A stretch of DNA of 64,000 nt from Magnetospirillum gryphiswaldense MSR-1 v2 (GCF_000513295.1 NC_023065.1:1984001-2048000); one strand, 5' to 3'; numbered from the stretch's first letter, positions 7,642 through 17,450 are shown. A program made the numbers and translations. Notes: generated from the sequence alone by a model not told the origin.

Positions 7642-10593
7642 ATGGATTTAACCTTACAGGCGGCCTTGTTGGGGACGGTGATGGGGGCCGCGGTGTTGAC
7701 CGTGGTCACTCTTTACGGCTGGACCTTGCCCAATGCCCCCAAGGCCTTTGGCTGGTGGGCCGCCGCCTTTTTTCTGGAAACCCTGTCCCGCGCCGTCTTG
7801 ATACCGGATGGCTTGGACATCCGCGCCGACCTGTCCGACGGATTGCATGCCCTGGCTGCCGGTCTGTCCCTGTGCGGTGCCGTTTCCCTGGGGGGACGCC
7901 CGGTTTCCGGCGGCTTGCTGATAGGCGGCCTGCAAGTGGCCATGACCTGGGGGCTGCTGGTCCATCTGGGCCGCGCCAACGGCCTGCTGCCGTTGGATTT
8001 GCCGGTTCTCGGCCTGGGCGGCGGACCGCTTTTGTTGGCCGCTTGGCATTTCCGCGCCCCGCGCCTGCGCGGCGGCCATCAGGCGCCCAATACCCTGGCC
8101 TCCATCGCCTTCGCCCTGCACGGGCTGGTGCTGTTGGCATCGCCCGTCCTCAATTCCGACCACGCCATCGCCGTCTGGGGCTTTTTCGTCGCCCAATTGT
8201 TGTCGGTGCTGATGGCCTTGGCGCTGCTGCTGGAAGTGCTGATGCGGCAGCAGGCGGTGGCGGAAAGCGAAGGCCAACGCGCCAATCTGCTGCAAAGCCG
8301 CTTGGTCGACGCCCTGTCCAGTGTCCAAGACGGCGTCGCCTTGTTCGATCCGCGCGAACGATTGGTGACCGCCAACGACCTGTACCGCCAGTTCATGGCC
8401 CCGGTGGCCGAGATCATCAAGCCCGGCCGCCTGTTTCAAGACATTGTCGATGCCGAGTTCGAAATGGGGGTGGTGCGGCAGGAATGCGAGGTCGTGCGCT
8501 CGGGCAAGCTGGCTGATCACGCGGTGCCGGCGGTGCAGGGCTGCGAGGCGGAACTGTTTGATGGCCGTTGGGTCTCCATCAACGTCTACCCCACCGCCGA
8601 TGGCGGCTATCTGCGCATCCTGCGCGACGTCACCGCCCGGAGGCAGGTGACCGCGTCGCTGCACGACAGTGTCACTTGGCTGCGCGGCATCATGAACACG
8701 GTGGTGGACGGCATCATCACCATCGATGACACCGCTTCCATCCTGTCGTTCAACGCCGCCGCCGAACGCATCTTCGGCTATGGCGCCGACGAGACGGTGG
8801 GCCGCAATGTCAGCATGCTGATGCCCGAACCCTATCATTCCGAACATGACGATTACATGCGCCGCTACGCCGAAACCGGTGAGGCCCGGGTCATCGGCAT
8901 CGGTCGTCAGGTCAAGGGCAAACGCAAGGACGGCACGGTGTTTCCGCTAGAACTGGCGGTGACCCGCATGAACCAGGGCGGGCTGATCACCTATATCGGT
9001 CTGGTGCGTGACATCACCGACCGCAAAAGGGTGGAAGACGCCCTGGTGGAAAGCGAACAGCGCTTCCGCGATCTGGCCGAATCGGCCTCGGACTGGTTCT
9101 GGGAGCTGGATGCCGATCTGCGCTTCACCTTCGTGTCCGGTCGGGTGCGTCAGGTGCTGGGGGTGGGGCCGGGCTATTTCATCGGTCGGCCCTTCAGCGA
9201 TCTGGCCACATCGTGCGAAGACCCACGCGATTGGGATGTACAGCAAAGCCTGATCCGGGGCCGCCGCCCCTTCCGCGGGTTCATCTTTGTCCACCCCATG
9301 CCCAGCGGTGCGGTGAAATTCGTCGAGATGGCCGGGCGTCCGGCCTTCGACGCCGACGGCAAATTCGACGGTTATCGCGGCACCGCCGCCGACATCACGC
9401 CGTTGAAGCGGCACGAGCAGGAACTGGCGACGCAATCGGCCATGCGTCAGACGATCATCGACAACATGGGCCAAGGCGTGGTGGTGTTCGACGGCGACGA
9501 ACGGCTGGTGGCGCTCAACAGCCATGCCCGGCAATTGCTGGACCTGCCGGAAACCGAGATCGAAACCGGCACGTCCAACCTGGAAGCCTTGCTGCTTTAT
9601 CTGGCGGTACAGGGCGAATTCGGCCATTCCGGCGCCATCATGGTCAAGGTCCAGCGCCGTCTGGCCCGTCTGCGCCGCGACCCGCGCCGGGTGTTCGAAC
9701 ATGCCCGTCCCAATGGCAGCGTGCTGGAAATCCGCTCGACCGCCATGCCCGGCGGCGGCCTGATCCTGACCTTCACCGACATCACCGACCGCAAGAAGGT
9801 GGAAGTCACCTTGCGTGAGGCCCGCGACGCCGCCGAGCGCGGCAACCGGGCCAAGGCCACCTTCCTGGCCAATATCAGCCACGAATTGCGGACGCCCTTG
9901 AACGCCATCATCGGCTTTTCCGAACTGATGAAGCACGAAATCTTCGGCCCATTGCAACCGCCGGCCTATCGATCCTATGTGGACGACGTGCATGAAAGCG
10001 GCATGCATCTACTGGAGCTGATCAACGATATCCTGGATATGTCCAAGGCCGAGGCCGGCATGACCGATCTGGTGGAAAGCCCGGTGGACGTGGCGGCGGT
10101 GGTCCGCGCCAGCCTGCGCATGATGGACAAGCGGGCCTCGGCCAACGGCATTTCCCTGGAAGCCGACCTGCCCGACGGCTTGGCCTTCCTGCGCGCCGAT
10201 GAACGGCGCATCCGCCAGATTCTGCTGAACCTGCTGTCCAACGCGGTCAAGTTCACCGACGATGGCGGCATGGTCCGGGTGACCGCCCAGGTGGATGGCC
10301 GCGGCATGGTTATCGAGGTGATCGACACCGGTATCGGCATGACCCCCGAGGATATGGACAAGGTGATGGAACCCTTTGTCCAGGCCGACACCAGACTGTC
10401 GCGCAAATACGAGGGAACCGGGCTGGGCCTGCCCCTGACCAAGGCCCTGGTCAATGCCCATGGCGGCACCATGGAACTGCACTCGATTCCCGATCATGGC
10501 ACCACCGTCACCGTCACCTTCCCGCCCGAGCGGGTCATCGACGACACGCATCTGCTCACCACCGAGGCGGACGAAAGCTGGCGGCGGGGATGA
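7642..10593 (+). CDS. 7-TM multi-PAS sensor histidine kinase
   Basis: A 983-residue membrane kinase. About seven hydrophobic segments occupy residues 1-205, followed by four PAS-like regions (roughly 215-345, 350-465, 470-590, 595-730; the second contains FNAAAERIFGYGADETVGRN). The HisKA domain has its phospho-acceptor His747 in NISHELRTPLNAIIGFSEL, and the HATPase domain carries the N-box NLLSNAVKFTD and G-boxes DTGIGM and GTGLGLPL. There is no receiver domain and no adjacent regulator gene, so it is an orphan kinase. The input signal is unknown. Confidence 0.9.
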   Translation: MDLTLQAALLGTVMGAAVLTVVTLYGWTLPNAPKAFGWWAAAFFLETLSRAVLIPDGLDIRADLSDGLHALAAGLSLCGAVSLGGRPVSGGLLIGGLQVAMTWGLLVHLGRANGLLPLDLPVLGLGGGPLLLAAWHFRAPRLRGGHQAPNTLASIAFALHGLVLLASPVLNSDHAIAVWGFFVAQLLSVLMALALLLEVLMRQQAVAESEGQRANLLQSRLVDALSSVQDGVALFDPRERLVTANDLYRQFMAPVAEIIKPGRLFQDIVDAEFEMGVVRQECEVVRSGKLADHAVPAVQGCEAELFDGRWVSINVYPTADGGYLRILRDVTARRQVTASLHDSVTWLRGIMNTVVDGIITIDDTASILSFNAAAERIFGYGADETVGRNVSMLMPEPYHSEHDDYMRRYAETGEARVIGIGRQVKGKRKDGTVFPLELAVTRMNQGGLITYIGLVRDITDRKRVEDALVESEQRFRDLAESASDWFWELDADLRFTFVSGRVRQVLGVGPGYFIGRPFSDLATSCEDPRDWDVQQSLIRGRRPFRGFIFVHPMPSGAVKFVEMAGRPAFDADGKFDGYRGTAADITPLKRHEQELATQSAMRQTIIDNMGQGVVVFDGDERLVALNSHARQLLDLPETEIETGTSNLEALLLYLAVQGEFGHSGAIMVKVQRRLARLRRDPRRVFEHARPNGSVLEIRSTAMPGGGLILTFTDITDRKKVEVTLREARDAAERGNRAKATFLANISHELRTPLNAIIGFSELMKHEIFGPLQPPAYRSYVDDVHESGMHLLELINDILDMSKAEAGMTDLVESPVDVAAVVRASLRMMDKRASANGISLEADLPDGLAFLRADERRIRQILLNLLSNAVKFTDDGGMVRVTAQVDGRGMVIEVIDTGIGMTPEDMDKVMEPFVQADTRLSRKYEGTGLGLPLTKALVNAHGGTMELHSIPDHGTTVTVTFPPERVIDDTHLLTTEADESWRRG

Positions 10594-10792
10594 TTGTCGC
10601 CTAGTGTGGCGATTCCGAAGGTCGCATCTTCCTGCGAACATCGAAATCACCACACAATTCAATAAATTAGTGGCCTGCTTATCCCAGAATTCCGCCATGC
10701 GAATTTCTGGGGCAGGACACTGGCCGCTATTCCGCCATCGTGCCGGTTCGGGTATGGTCGCCGCCAGCCACCCATCCTTGCGGAAGACTCCC

Positions 10793-11599
10793 ATGCTGTC
10801 CTTGCGTTTGCTTCCCCTGGCTTTCCTGCTGATCGCCGCCCCGGCTTTGGCCCAAGCGCCGGCGCCGGTGGCCGCTCCGCCTCAGGACAAGCCGGCGGTC
10901 GAGGAGGAACGACCGGATTTCCAGCCGCTGCGTCCAGCGGAACCCGACGAGCCGGCGGCTGCGGCCCCCGCCCCGCCCCAACCCTCGACCCCGTCGACGG
11001 TGGCACCGGTCCTGCCGTCCCCGTCTCCGCCGCCGGTGGTCGTTCAGGTTCCGGTTGTCGAGACGGTGCCCCCCGCCGCCGGCCTGCTGCCGGCCTGGGC
11101 CATGGCCCTACTGCTGGTGACCGGGGCCATGCTGGCCGGGCTGTTCGGCATCACCGCCGCCCGCTCCATGCGTCGGGCCGAATTGGCCGAGCGTCGCCGT
11201 GCCACCGCCGCCTGCCTGGCCGCCGAATTGGAAACCCGTCGACTGGCCTTCGACGCCGTCCCCTTGCCGCCCAATGTCGATGCCGGCGTGTCGTTCGTGT
11301 CGGCGGTGATCTCCATGGCCGGCATCGATTGCGCTTTCCGCACCGCCCAGGGCAGCCTGTTCCTGCTGTCGCCGCAACTGGCCGCCCATATCTCGGTGCA
11401 TTATGCCGCCGTGCAGCGTGTGGCCGATTTCGTCAAGGGCCAAAGCCTGGCGGCGGCGGTGCGCATGTTGCAGGCCAACCGCCTGGGCGGCCATCCCTGC
11501 CCCGATGCCGGGGCCATGCGGGAAGCCCATGTGGAACTGGCCGCCGCCTTCCGTGGTCTGGACAAGGTGATCTTGTCGCTCAACGCCTTGCAGCGTTGA
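10793..11599 (+). CDS. Proline-rich secreted/membrane protein of unknown function
   Basis: A 268-residue protein beginning with a signal peptide (LRLLPLAFLLIAAPALAQ), then about 75 residues rich in Pro, Ala and Val, a transmembrane helix (WAMALLLVTGAMLAGLFGI) followed by a basic stretch, and a C-terminal helical domain of about 140 residues that I do not recognise. The architecture suggests an envelope-spanning protein with a periplasmic Pro-rich stalk and a cytoplasmic domain (inference). A longer frame from an ATG at 10754 would spoil the signal peptide. Confidence 0.6.
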   Translation: MLSLRLLPLAFLLIAAPALAQAPAPVAAPPQDKPAVEEERPDFQPLRPAEPDEPAAAAPAPPQPSTPSTVAPVLPSPSPPPVVVQVPVVETVPPAAGLLPAWAMALLLVTGAMLAGLFGITAARSMRRAELAERRRATAACLAAELETRRLAFDAVPLPPNVDAGVSFVSAVISMAGIDCAFRTAQGSLFLLSPQLAAHISVHYAAVQRVADFVKGQSLAAAVRMLQANRLGGHPCPDAGAMREAHVELAAAFRGLDKVILSLNALQR

Positions 11600-11655
11600 C
11601 GGTTTTCGCTTCGGGCGTAGACTGGGAGAAATAAAACCCAGGCTCCGGGGGAAGC

Positions 11656-13008
11656 ATGACCAAGACAAAGACTTTGCCGCTCAAGGTTCGCCCGGATTTC
11701 GTCTGGGGCGGGTCCACCTCGGCCTATCAGATCGAAGGGGCGGCGGCGGAAGATGGCCGAGGCCCCAGCATCTGGGACCTCCATTCGCGCACCAAGGGCC
11801 GCACCGCCAACGGCGATACCGGCGATGTCGCCTGCGACCATTATCACCGCTACCCCGAAGACGTGGCGCTGATGAAGCGCCTGGGCATCGACGCCTATCG
11901 CTTTTCGGTGTCGTGGCCCAGGGTGCTGCCGCGCGGACGCGGTGCCATCAACGACAAGGGCCTGGATTTCTATGACCGCCTGATCGACACGGTGCTGGAA
12001 GCCGACATCACCCCGTGGCTGTGCCTGTATCACTGGGATCTGCCGCAGCGCCTGCACGAGTTGGGCGGCTGGACCAACCGCGACGTGGCCGGCTGGTTCG
12101 CCGATTATTCCACCTTGGTGGTGCGGCGCTTCGGCGACCGGATCAAGCATTTCGCCACCTTCAACGAGCCCAATGTGTGCACCTTGTTCGGCTATGCCAT
12201 GAACTGGTGTGCCCCGGCAGCCGAGGACCGCGCCGCTTATTTCCCCGCCTGCCATCACGTCAATCTGGCCCATGGGGCGGCGGTGGATGTCATCCGCCAT
12301 TGGGTGCCCGACGCTTCCGTCGGCTGCGTTTACAATCTGCAACCCATCCACCCGGCGGATGAAAACTCCGCCGCCGATCGCCGCGCCGCCGAAATTTTGG
12401 ACGCCCATTGGAACCGGGTCTATGCCGACCCGCATATCCTGGGTCATTACCCGGCCCACGTCGCCGCCGATTACGAACCCTATGTGCAGGCCGGCGACAT
12501 GGCCCGCATCTGCCGTCGCCTGGATTGGGTGGGGATGAACCATTACGGCCCCATCTGGGCCAAGGACGATCCAAATTCCCAGCTTGGTTTCGCCTGGGCC
12601 GACGTCAAGGTGGCCGAGGCCCACCCGGAAATCGGCTGGGAAATATTCCCCGAGGCCTTCACCGACCAGTTGATGGAGACCCACCAGCGCTACGGCCTGC
12701 CCATCTACATCACCGAAAATGGTTGTGGTCGGGATGACGACAAGGAATTCGCCGATGCTGCGGGCCGGGTCGATGATTTCTATCGCATCTCGTACCTGAA
12801 GCTGTACACGGCGGCCATGACCACGGCGATCGAACAAGGTGCCGACATTCGCGGCTATTTCATCTGGTCGCTGTTCGATAATTTTGAATGGGGATCGGGC
12901 TACGGCAACCGCTTTGGCATCATCCGCGTCGACTTCCCCACCGGACGACGCACCCCCAAGGCGTCGTTCGACTGGTACGCCGAAACCATCCGGCAAAACC
13001 GAGGCTGA
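11656..13008 (+). CDS. GH1 family beta-glucosidase
   Basis: A 450-residue glycoside hydrolase family 1 enzyme hydrolysing terminal beta-glucosides. The acid/base Glu171 lies in TFNEPN and the nucleophile Glu354 in ITENG; the N-terminus FVWGGSTSAYQIEGAA and the C-terminal WSLFDNFEW are signatures of the family. There is no signal peptide, so it is cytoplasmic and would act on imported disaccharides. GGGGGAAGC immediately upstream of the ATG supplies a ribosome site. Confidence 0.95.
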   Translation: MTKTKTLPLKVRPDFVWGGSTSAYQIEGAAAEDGRGPSIWDLHSRTKGRTANGDTGDVACDHYHRYPEDVALMKRLGIDAYRFSVSWPRVLPRGRGAINDKGLDFYDRLIDTVLEADITPWLCLYHWDLPQRLHELGGWTNRDVAGWFADYSTLVVRRFGDRIKHFATFNEPNVCTLFGYAMNWCAPAAEDRAAYFPACHHVNLAHGAAVDVIRHWVPDASVGCVYNLQPIHPADENSAADRRAAEILDAHWNRVYADPHILGHYPAHVAADYEPYVQAGDMARICRRLDWVGMNHYGPIWAKDDPNSQLGFAWADVKVAEAHPEIGWEIFPEAFTDQLMETHQRYGLPIYITENGCGRDDDKEFADAAGRVDDFYRISYLKLYTAAMTTAIEQGADIRGYFIWSLFDNFEWGSGYGNRFGIIRVDFPTGRRTPKASFDWYAETIRQNRG

Positions 13009-13099
13009 CCCTGATGCGCCCAACGGCCAATGGACGACCGGACTTGCCCGGAACAGAGTGGAGAGCGTGCTGTGATAAAACCGCACGAAGGATATTCAG

Positions 13100-13165
13100 A
13101 TGACGGGTACAGGAATGAGGACGTTCACTGACGAATTTAAGCGCGAAGCCGTTCGCTTGGTTTAG
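13100..13165 (+). pseudogene. IS3-family orfA N-terminal fragment
   Basis: An ATG is followed by 21 codons encoding MRTFTDEFKREAVRLV, the classic start of IS3-family OrfA helix-turn-helix proteins, then a TAG that is created by the left end of the IS630 element. The rest of that IS3 element is absent, so this is a remnant cut by the IS630 insertion. Confidence 0.65.
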
Positions 13166-13172
13166 AGCATTT

Positions 13173-13781
13173 TCACATCGAGCGTCCATATCCGTCGTGG
13201 GCGAAGAAATTGGCGCATTCCTCGGGCGGAAACAGGTCGATGAGTTTTCCGATCACGTCCCATAAGGTGTTGATGGTGCGGGCTTGCGCCTTTCGCAGCA
13301 GGCTCTTGAGCTTGGCGAAGGCGAGCTCGATGGGATTGAGGTCTGGGGAGTAGGGCGGCAGATACCGCAGGGTGGCCCCTCGGGCTTCGATGAGTTGCTT
13401 GACCCCTGCCACCTTGTGGGCGGGCAGATTGTCCATTACGACGATGTCGCCGGGCCGCAAGGTCGGAGCCAGGACCTGCTCGACATAGGCCAGGAAGATC
13501 GCGCCATTCATCGCCTTGTCGATGACGAAGGGGGCGGAGATTCCGTCATGCCGGAGCGCCCCGACGAAGGTGGTCATTTTCCAATGACCGTGCGGCACCG
13601 CAGCCAGCAGCCGCTGACCGCGCGGCGCCCGTCCGTAGCGCCGGGTCATGTTGGTCGATGCCCCGGTTTCATCAAGGAAGACCAAGCGGGTTGGGTCCAG
13701 CGCCGGCTGCTCGGCTCGCCAGGCGATGCGTCCTTCGGCTACGTCGGGACGTTCCTGCTCGGCAGCATGCGCACTCTTTTT
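13173..13781 (-). CDS. IS630 transposase OrfB (DDE catalytic half, read by -1 frameshift)
   Basis: This frame is open from the A7 tract to the stop and has no good start of its own. It encodes the DDE_3 catalytic domain: VFLDETG with the first Asp, [10 protein letters not shown] with the second Asp, and YSPDLNPIE with the Glu. Read continuously with OrfA through a -1 slip at the A7 run it gives one transposase of about 330 residues. Such frameshifting is common in IS630 relatives. Confidence 0.82.
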   Translation of the reverse strand, partial: KKSAHAAEQERPDVAEGRIAWRAEQPALDPTRLVFLDETGASTNMTRRYGRAPRGQRLLAAVPHGHWKMTTFVGALRHDGISAPFVIDKAMNGAIFLAYVEQVLAPTLRPGDIVVMDNLPAHKVAGVKQLIEARGATLRYLPPYSPDLNPIELAFAKLKSLLRKAQARTINTLWDVIGKLIDLFPPEECANFFAHDGYGRSM

Positions 13782-14134
13782 TTCAGACTGAGGTCGAGCC
13801 GCTCAAGCGTGTTCCACAGGCCGCCGACGCTGATCGACACGCCCAATTCGGCCAGAACCCAGGCGCGCAACTCAGCCAGCGTGGCATCGGGCTCGACCTT
13901 GATCTGCGCCTGCAACGCCTCAAGGTGAGCCGCCAGCTTCTGTCCTGGCCGCCCAGGCCGTGGCTTCACCGTCGTCTCGCCGGTGGCCCGGCGGCGGCCT
14001 TGGGCCTTGTAGATGTACGAAACGCTCACCCGGAACAGCGGCGCCACCTCGTAGGCGCTCATGCCGCTGTCCACAGCCGCCAAAACTCTATCGCGCAAGT
14101 CCTGAGAATAGGACTGCCCTGAGCGCCACGTCAT
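13739..14134 (-). CDS. IS630 transposase OrfA (N-terminal HTH half)
   Basis: 131 residues containing the winged-helix DNA-binding region of IS630 transposases ([16 protein letters not shown], then [14 protein letters not shown] and a Pro/Arg GRPG linker). The frame passes through a run of seven A (13777-13783, read on the minus strand) after LSLKK and stops 13 codons later, while the -1 frame continues into the DDE half. It is probably the first part of a frameshifted OrfAB product. Confidence 0.8.
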   Translation of the reverse strand: MTWRSGQSYSQDLRDRVLAAVDSGMSAYEVAPLFRVSVSYIYKAQGRRRATGETTVKPRPGRPGQKLAAHLEALQAQIKVEPDATLAELRAWVLAELGVSISVGGLWNTLERLDLSLKKRVRMLPSRNVPT

Positions 14135-14341
14135 CGCATCATCCTCGGGAGCGTTGTTACCGAAGATGTTGAATCACAAAATGACCTCAGGGGGAATCCT
14201 CTACCGATTCCGCTCGGCGTGAAACCGCTCTAGACCAGCGGGCTGACCTGCCTTGGGAAATTTGATGTGCCCCCGGAAAACTGGATCGTTTTGAGTTAGA
14301 GTTTTCGGATCGGATTTCCCGGCTGGGGAAGGAAGATCGAG

Positions 14342-14608
14342 ATGAAGGCATCGAAGTTCACGGACGCGCAAAAGGCGTTCATCCTGAAGCAAGGCGCGGA
14401 TGGCATTCCGGTTGCGGAAATCTGCCGCAAGGCCGGGATCAGCTAAGCGACGTACTTCAACTGGAAGCGCAAATACGACGGCCTGTTGCCGACCGAGATG
14501 CGGCGACTGCGTCAGTTGGAGGAGGAGAACTCCCAGTTGAAGCGCATCGTCGCCGATCTGACGCTCGACAAAGAAATGCTGCAGGACGTCATCCGCCGAA
14601 AAATGTGA
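14342..14608 (+). pseudogene. IS3-family (IS407-like) orfA with internal stop
   Basis: The frame begins MKASKFTDAQKAFILKQG and resumes after an in-frame TAA (14444-14446) with ATYFNWKRKYDGLLPTEMRR, ending in LTLDKEMLQDVIRRKM, which together make an 88-residue OrfA. The TAA replaces what is normally a Gln codon (IS-Q-ATYFNW), a single-base nonsense change. The last codons overlap the GTG of orfB (GTGA). Confidence 0.8.
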
Positions 14609-15077
14609 ATCCTGTTCTCAAGCGCAAGCTGGTTGACGGGCTTTGCAGGGAATGGGCCGTGTCGATCCGGCGGGCCTGCCGGGTCCTTCAGGTGGACACT
14701 TCGACCTATCACTACAAATCGCGTCGACAAGAACGGGCTGGCCTTCGGCAACGGATCAAGGAGATCGCGGAGACGCGGGTGCGCTACGGCTATCGCCGGG
14801 TGCATGTGTTATTGCGCCGTGAGGGCTGGTCATTGGGGCAGAACCGGACTTACCGGATTTACCGGGAAATGGGCCTACAGCTACGCAACAAAGCCCCGAA
14901 GCGTCGCGTCAAGGCCAAGCTGCGGGAAGATCGGAAGGAGGCGACCCGGCCCAACGAAACCTGGGCATGGATTTCGTTCATGACCAACTGGCTACGGGCC
15001 GAAAGATCCGGGTTTTGACGGTGGTGGACACCTTCTCGCGCTACGTCCCGGTCCTCGACCCGCGTTTCAGCTATCGG
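14605..15077 (+). pseudogene. IS3-family orfB, frameshifted and 3'-truncated
   Basis: The first part (KRKLVDGLCREWAVSIRRAC ... YGYRRVHVLLRREGW) reads to TWAW near 14966 and then must shift frame to continue as MDFVHDQLATGRKIRVLTVV, the start of the DDE integrase core. Similarity ends at FSYR (15077), so two of the three catalytic residues are lost. With the orfA nonsense codon this element is clearly dead. Confidence 0.8.
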
Positions 15078-15218
15078 GCATCTGACGGATGGCTTGCCAT
15101 TGTGGGGCACTCTCGGCGTGATTTACGGCATTATGTAGCAAGCACACCTTCGGAAGCCTCCCCTAACTTCGGTTGTTAGCCTAACGTCCGGATGCTTAAC
15201 TGCATTTGGAGATTTTCG

Positions 15219-15608
15219 ATGGCTGAGAGCCATGTGGTATCGGCGCTGAAGCACAAGCGGGGCGAACTGGCCGGGGAAATCGTTGCGGCGGAACGCCGCA
15301 TCAACGATCTTCGCGCCTCCCTGGTGCATGTGGACGCCACCTTGAAGCTATTCATGGGGTCTTCCGCCAATCCCGAGGCCATTCCGGCCCGTCTGCCCAG
15401 GCCGACGCCGCTGCTGGAACACCCCATGGCGCGAGGCGACCTTACCAAGGCCATTCTGGATGCCGTGCGGCGGGCGGATACCGCCATCACCACCAACGAC
15501 GTGGCCGAAATGGTGGCTGAGGAACTGAGCATTGCCCTGGACGATGACGGGCGGCGGCGGAAGCTGAGCGCATGGGCCTCGCATCGCGCGAGACCCAGAC
15601 CGAATTGA
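15219..15608 (+). CDS. Small coiled-coil hypothetical protein
   Basis: 129 residues starting MAESHVVSALKHKRGELAGEI, with GGAG eight bases before the ATG. The first 50 residues look like an alpha-helical coiled coil and a second helical region (DLTKAILDAVRRADTAITTNDVAEMVAEE) resembles a winged-helix-like module. The C-terminal 20 residues become Arg/Pro-rich and may reflect a frameshift. It lies between a dead IS3 element and the methyltransferase; no function is recognised. The following 15609-15813 holds nothing convincing. Confidence 0.45.
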   Translation: MAESHVVSALKHKRGELAGEIVAAERRINDLRASLVHVDATLKLFMGSSANPEAIPARLPRPTPLLEHPMARGDLTKAILDAVRRADTAITTNDVAEMVAEELSIALDDDGRRRKLSAWASHRARPRPN

Positions 15609-15813
15609 GAACTGATCGCTTCCTGATGATGTCGGTGTTGAACCGCGAAATTCTTGAGGGTGGTGTTCAACGGCGCGTCATGAACAACCGTGACCTTACT
15701 CGGTTCAGCCACATCTTTAATCTGCACCACTGCTGGGGATGGGACGGCGGCCGGCGTCGCCATCCTGATCACTGGAACTATTTCGTCTCGAATGTCCGCA
15801 TCTGGTGCGGCCT

Positions 15814-17067
15814 TTAGGCCGCACGGGACGCCGGCATCGGGGCCTCGGACGCCCGACGCAAATCCTCAAGGCGCAAGGACGTATCCGGCATGATCCATTC
15901 CGTCGGATCAGGCTTGCGCCCGTTCCGCATCCAATCGACACAGGCGCGAATCTGCCAGGCGATCATCGGCGGGACGGCATCACCGATGACGCGATAGCGA
16001 TTGGCGACCGCCCGCGAAGGGAACCGGTAGTGGAACGGGAACCCCTGTAGGGTCGCCATTTCCAGGACGGTAAGCAGGCGGTTGGCCTCCGGATGGGCGT
16101 AACGACCGTTGCCGACATGGGCGCATTCACGCTTGATCGTCGGCGCGGGCCGATCCCACCACATGCGTCCGTACACGTCGGGGTGCGATCCGAGATCGCG
16201 GCTTTCCCAACGCTTCAGGCATTCGGGGGTGCAGAGGTGCCGCGTCTTCGGATTGCGGGCGACATCCACCCAGCTTCCGCCATCGAACGGCGTTGCGGCC
16301 AGCCGCGCGGCGACTTCTTCGCCCATGCCGGGAAAAGCAGCGCCATCGGAGTCCACCGGATTGGCCGCCTGCCACTCCGCGAGCCGGGCGAAGGCGGTCC
16401 TCACCGTCACCGCCTCGGGTGCGACTTTCCAGCCGTCCCATAGGTCTTCGAGAGTCCGGGCCGGGCCGATGCGGGACGCCATGATCAGCGCTCGCTCGCG
16501 CACCTGGGGAAGGCCGAAGTCGGACAGGAAATGCACGTCCTCCCGCACGTCGTACCCGAGCAGTTCCAGCCGCGCCTTGAGTCCCCGCCAATGCTGGGGA
16601 TGGTTGCCGGTGATCAGTTCGCGGGCGTTCTCCATGACGAACGTCTCGGGCAGCAGCGCCTCGATGAAATCGCCGGTTCGGCCGACGAGCGTGTTCCGCT
16701 CCTTGTCCGTGACGTGATTGGCCGGATTGGCGCGTGAAAAGTCGGTGCAGGGTGCACAGGAAATCAGGCAGGACGTTTCCCCGCGCTCCAGCCCCGCCGT
16801 TTCCATCAACTCGGCCGGCGGCAACACCAGCAAATCGGCGGAGATGGGGCGGAGGCCGTGGTTGGCCTCGTAGACCGCGTTGCAGCCGGTTTCGCCCGCC
16901 GCCTTGCCGGAGGGCTTCGCCACTTCGAGATCGACGGCGGCGGCAATCCGCCAACCGTGGCTGCGCGAGAACCCGGCGCTCATCCCTCCTCCGCAGGAGA
17001 AGAGGTCGGTCGCAACCGCGTCATCTCGCGTCGCAGGCCCGGCCGGCCGCGTGATCAGTGCATTCAT
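15814..17067 (-). CDS. DNA (cytosine-5-)-methyltransferase
   Basis: A 417-residue C5-cytosine methyltransferase. Visible motifs are I (DLFSCGGGMSAGF, SAM binding), IV (SCAPCTDFSR with the catalytic Cys of PC), VI (MENAREL), VIII (QVRERALIMA) and X (GDAVPPMIAWQI). The region between VIII and X holds the target-recognition domain, so the recognised sequence is unknown. The ATG at 17067 has AGGAGG seven bases upstream, which decides the start over more distal ATGs. No restriction endonuclease is adjacent; it appears to be an orphan or phage/ICE-type enzyme, 44 bases after a small HTH gene. Confidence 0.9.
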   Translation of the reverse strand: MNALITRPAGPATRDDAVATDLFSCGGGMSAGFSRSHGWRIAAAVDLEVAKPSGKAAGETGCNAVYEANHGLRPISADLLVLPPAELMETAGLERGETSCLISCAPCTDFSRANPANHVTDKERNTLVGRTGDFIEALLPETFVMENARELITGNHPQHWRGLKARLELLGYDVREDVHFLSDFGLPQVRERALIMASRIGPARTLEDLWDGWKVAPEAVTVRTAFARLAEWQAANPVDSDGAAFPGMGEEVAARLAATPFDGGSWVDVARNPKTRHLCTPECLKRWESRDLGSHPDVYGRMWWDRPAPTIKRECAHVGNGRYAHPEANRLLTVLEMATLQGFPFHYRFPSRAVANRYRVIGDAVPPMIAWQIRACVDWMRNGRKPDPTEWIMPDTSLRLEDLRRASEAPMPASRAA

Positions 17068-17111
17068 GGACGCCTCCTGTTCTCGCAATGTACTGTTCCG
17101 CATCCGTTCTT

Positions 17112-17450
17112 TCAACGCGTTTCTTCTGAGCCTGCGGCACTGCCGGATGGGCTCGGCTTCGGCGGCCTGACGAACAGCTCCTCCTGTTTATCGCCGCCGA
17201 ATTTGCCGCCTTTGCCGGCACCCCGGGGCTTCTTCGGGGCGATGTCGATACGGGAAAGCACCTCGCGGTAGTCGATCCCCTTATCGGCCATCTCGCCCAG
17301 AAGGGCCGCGATGATCGCCAGGTGCGTCGGCACCTCGCCCTTCTTGGCGAGGTTAGACAGCGATATCCGGTTCATGCGCACGAGCCCGGCAAAAGCCTTC
17401 AACGTGAGGCCCGCCTTGCCGACATGGCGCTGGAATTCGTCGTAGTTCAT
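17112..17450 (-). CDS. Small HTH (XRE-like) protein
   Basis: A 112-residue protein whose first about 60 residues resemble an XRE-type helix-turn-helix (LKAFAGLVRMNRISLSNLAKKGEVP). The C-terminus is Lys/Gly-rich and charged. It precedes the methyltransferase in the same direction, so it may be a controller-type regulator. A palindrome-like ACAC-N6-GTGT sits at 17464-17477 just upstream and could be its operator (inference). Starts at 17459 or 17462 are possible. Confidence 0.6.
   Translation of the reverse strand: MNYDEFQRHVGKAGLTLKAFAGLVRMNRISLSNLAKKGEVPTHLAIIAALLGEMADKGIDYREVLSRIDIAPKKPRGAGKGGKFGGDKQEELFVRPPKPSPSGSAAGSEETR

Larger units (their letters stand above)
13163..14232. mobile_element. 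IS630-family insertion sequence with TA target duplication
   Basis: Inverted terminal repeats match: TAGAGCATTTTCACATCGAGCG at 13163-13184 and, on the opposite strand, TAGAGCGGTTTCACGCCGAGCG ending at 14232 (18 of 22 identical). The outermost TA on each side is the duplicated target typical of IS630/Tc1 elements. Inside are two overlapping minus-strand transposase frames. The element interrupts an IS3 orfA fragment and looks intact. Confidence 0.85.

Noticed and set aside
10683-10711. Imperfect inverted repeat CCCAGAATTC/GAATTTCTGGG as a terminator
   Set aside because: It has a bulge and no U tract; possible but too weak to list as a feature.
11401-13086. 561-codon minus-strand open frame
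   Set aside because: It is antisense to the GH1 beta-glucosidase, which has all catalytic motifs; the frame has no recognisable features.
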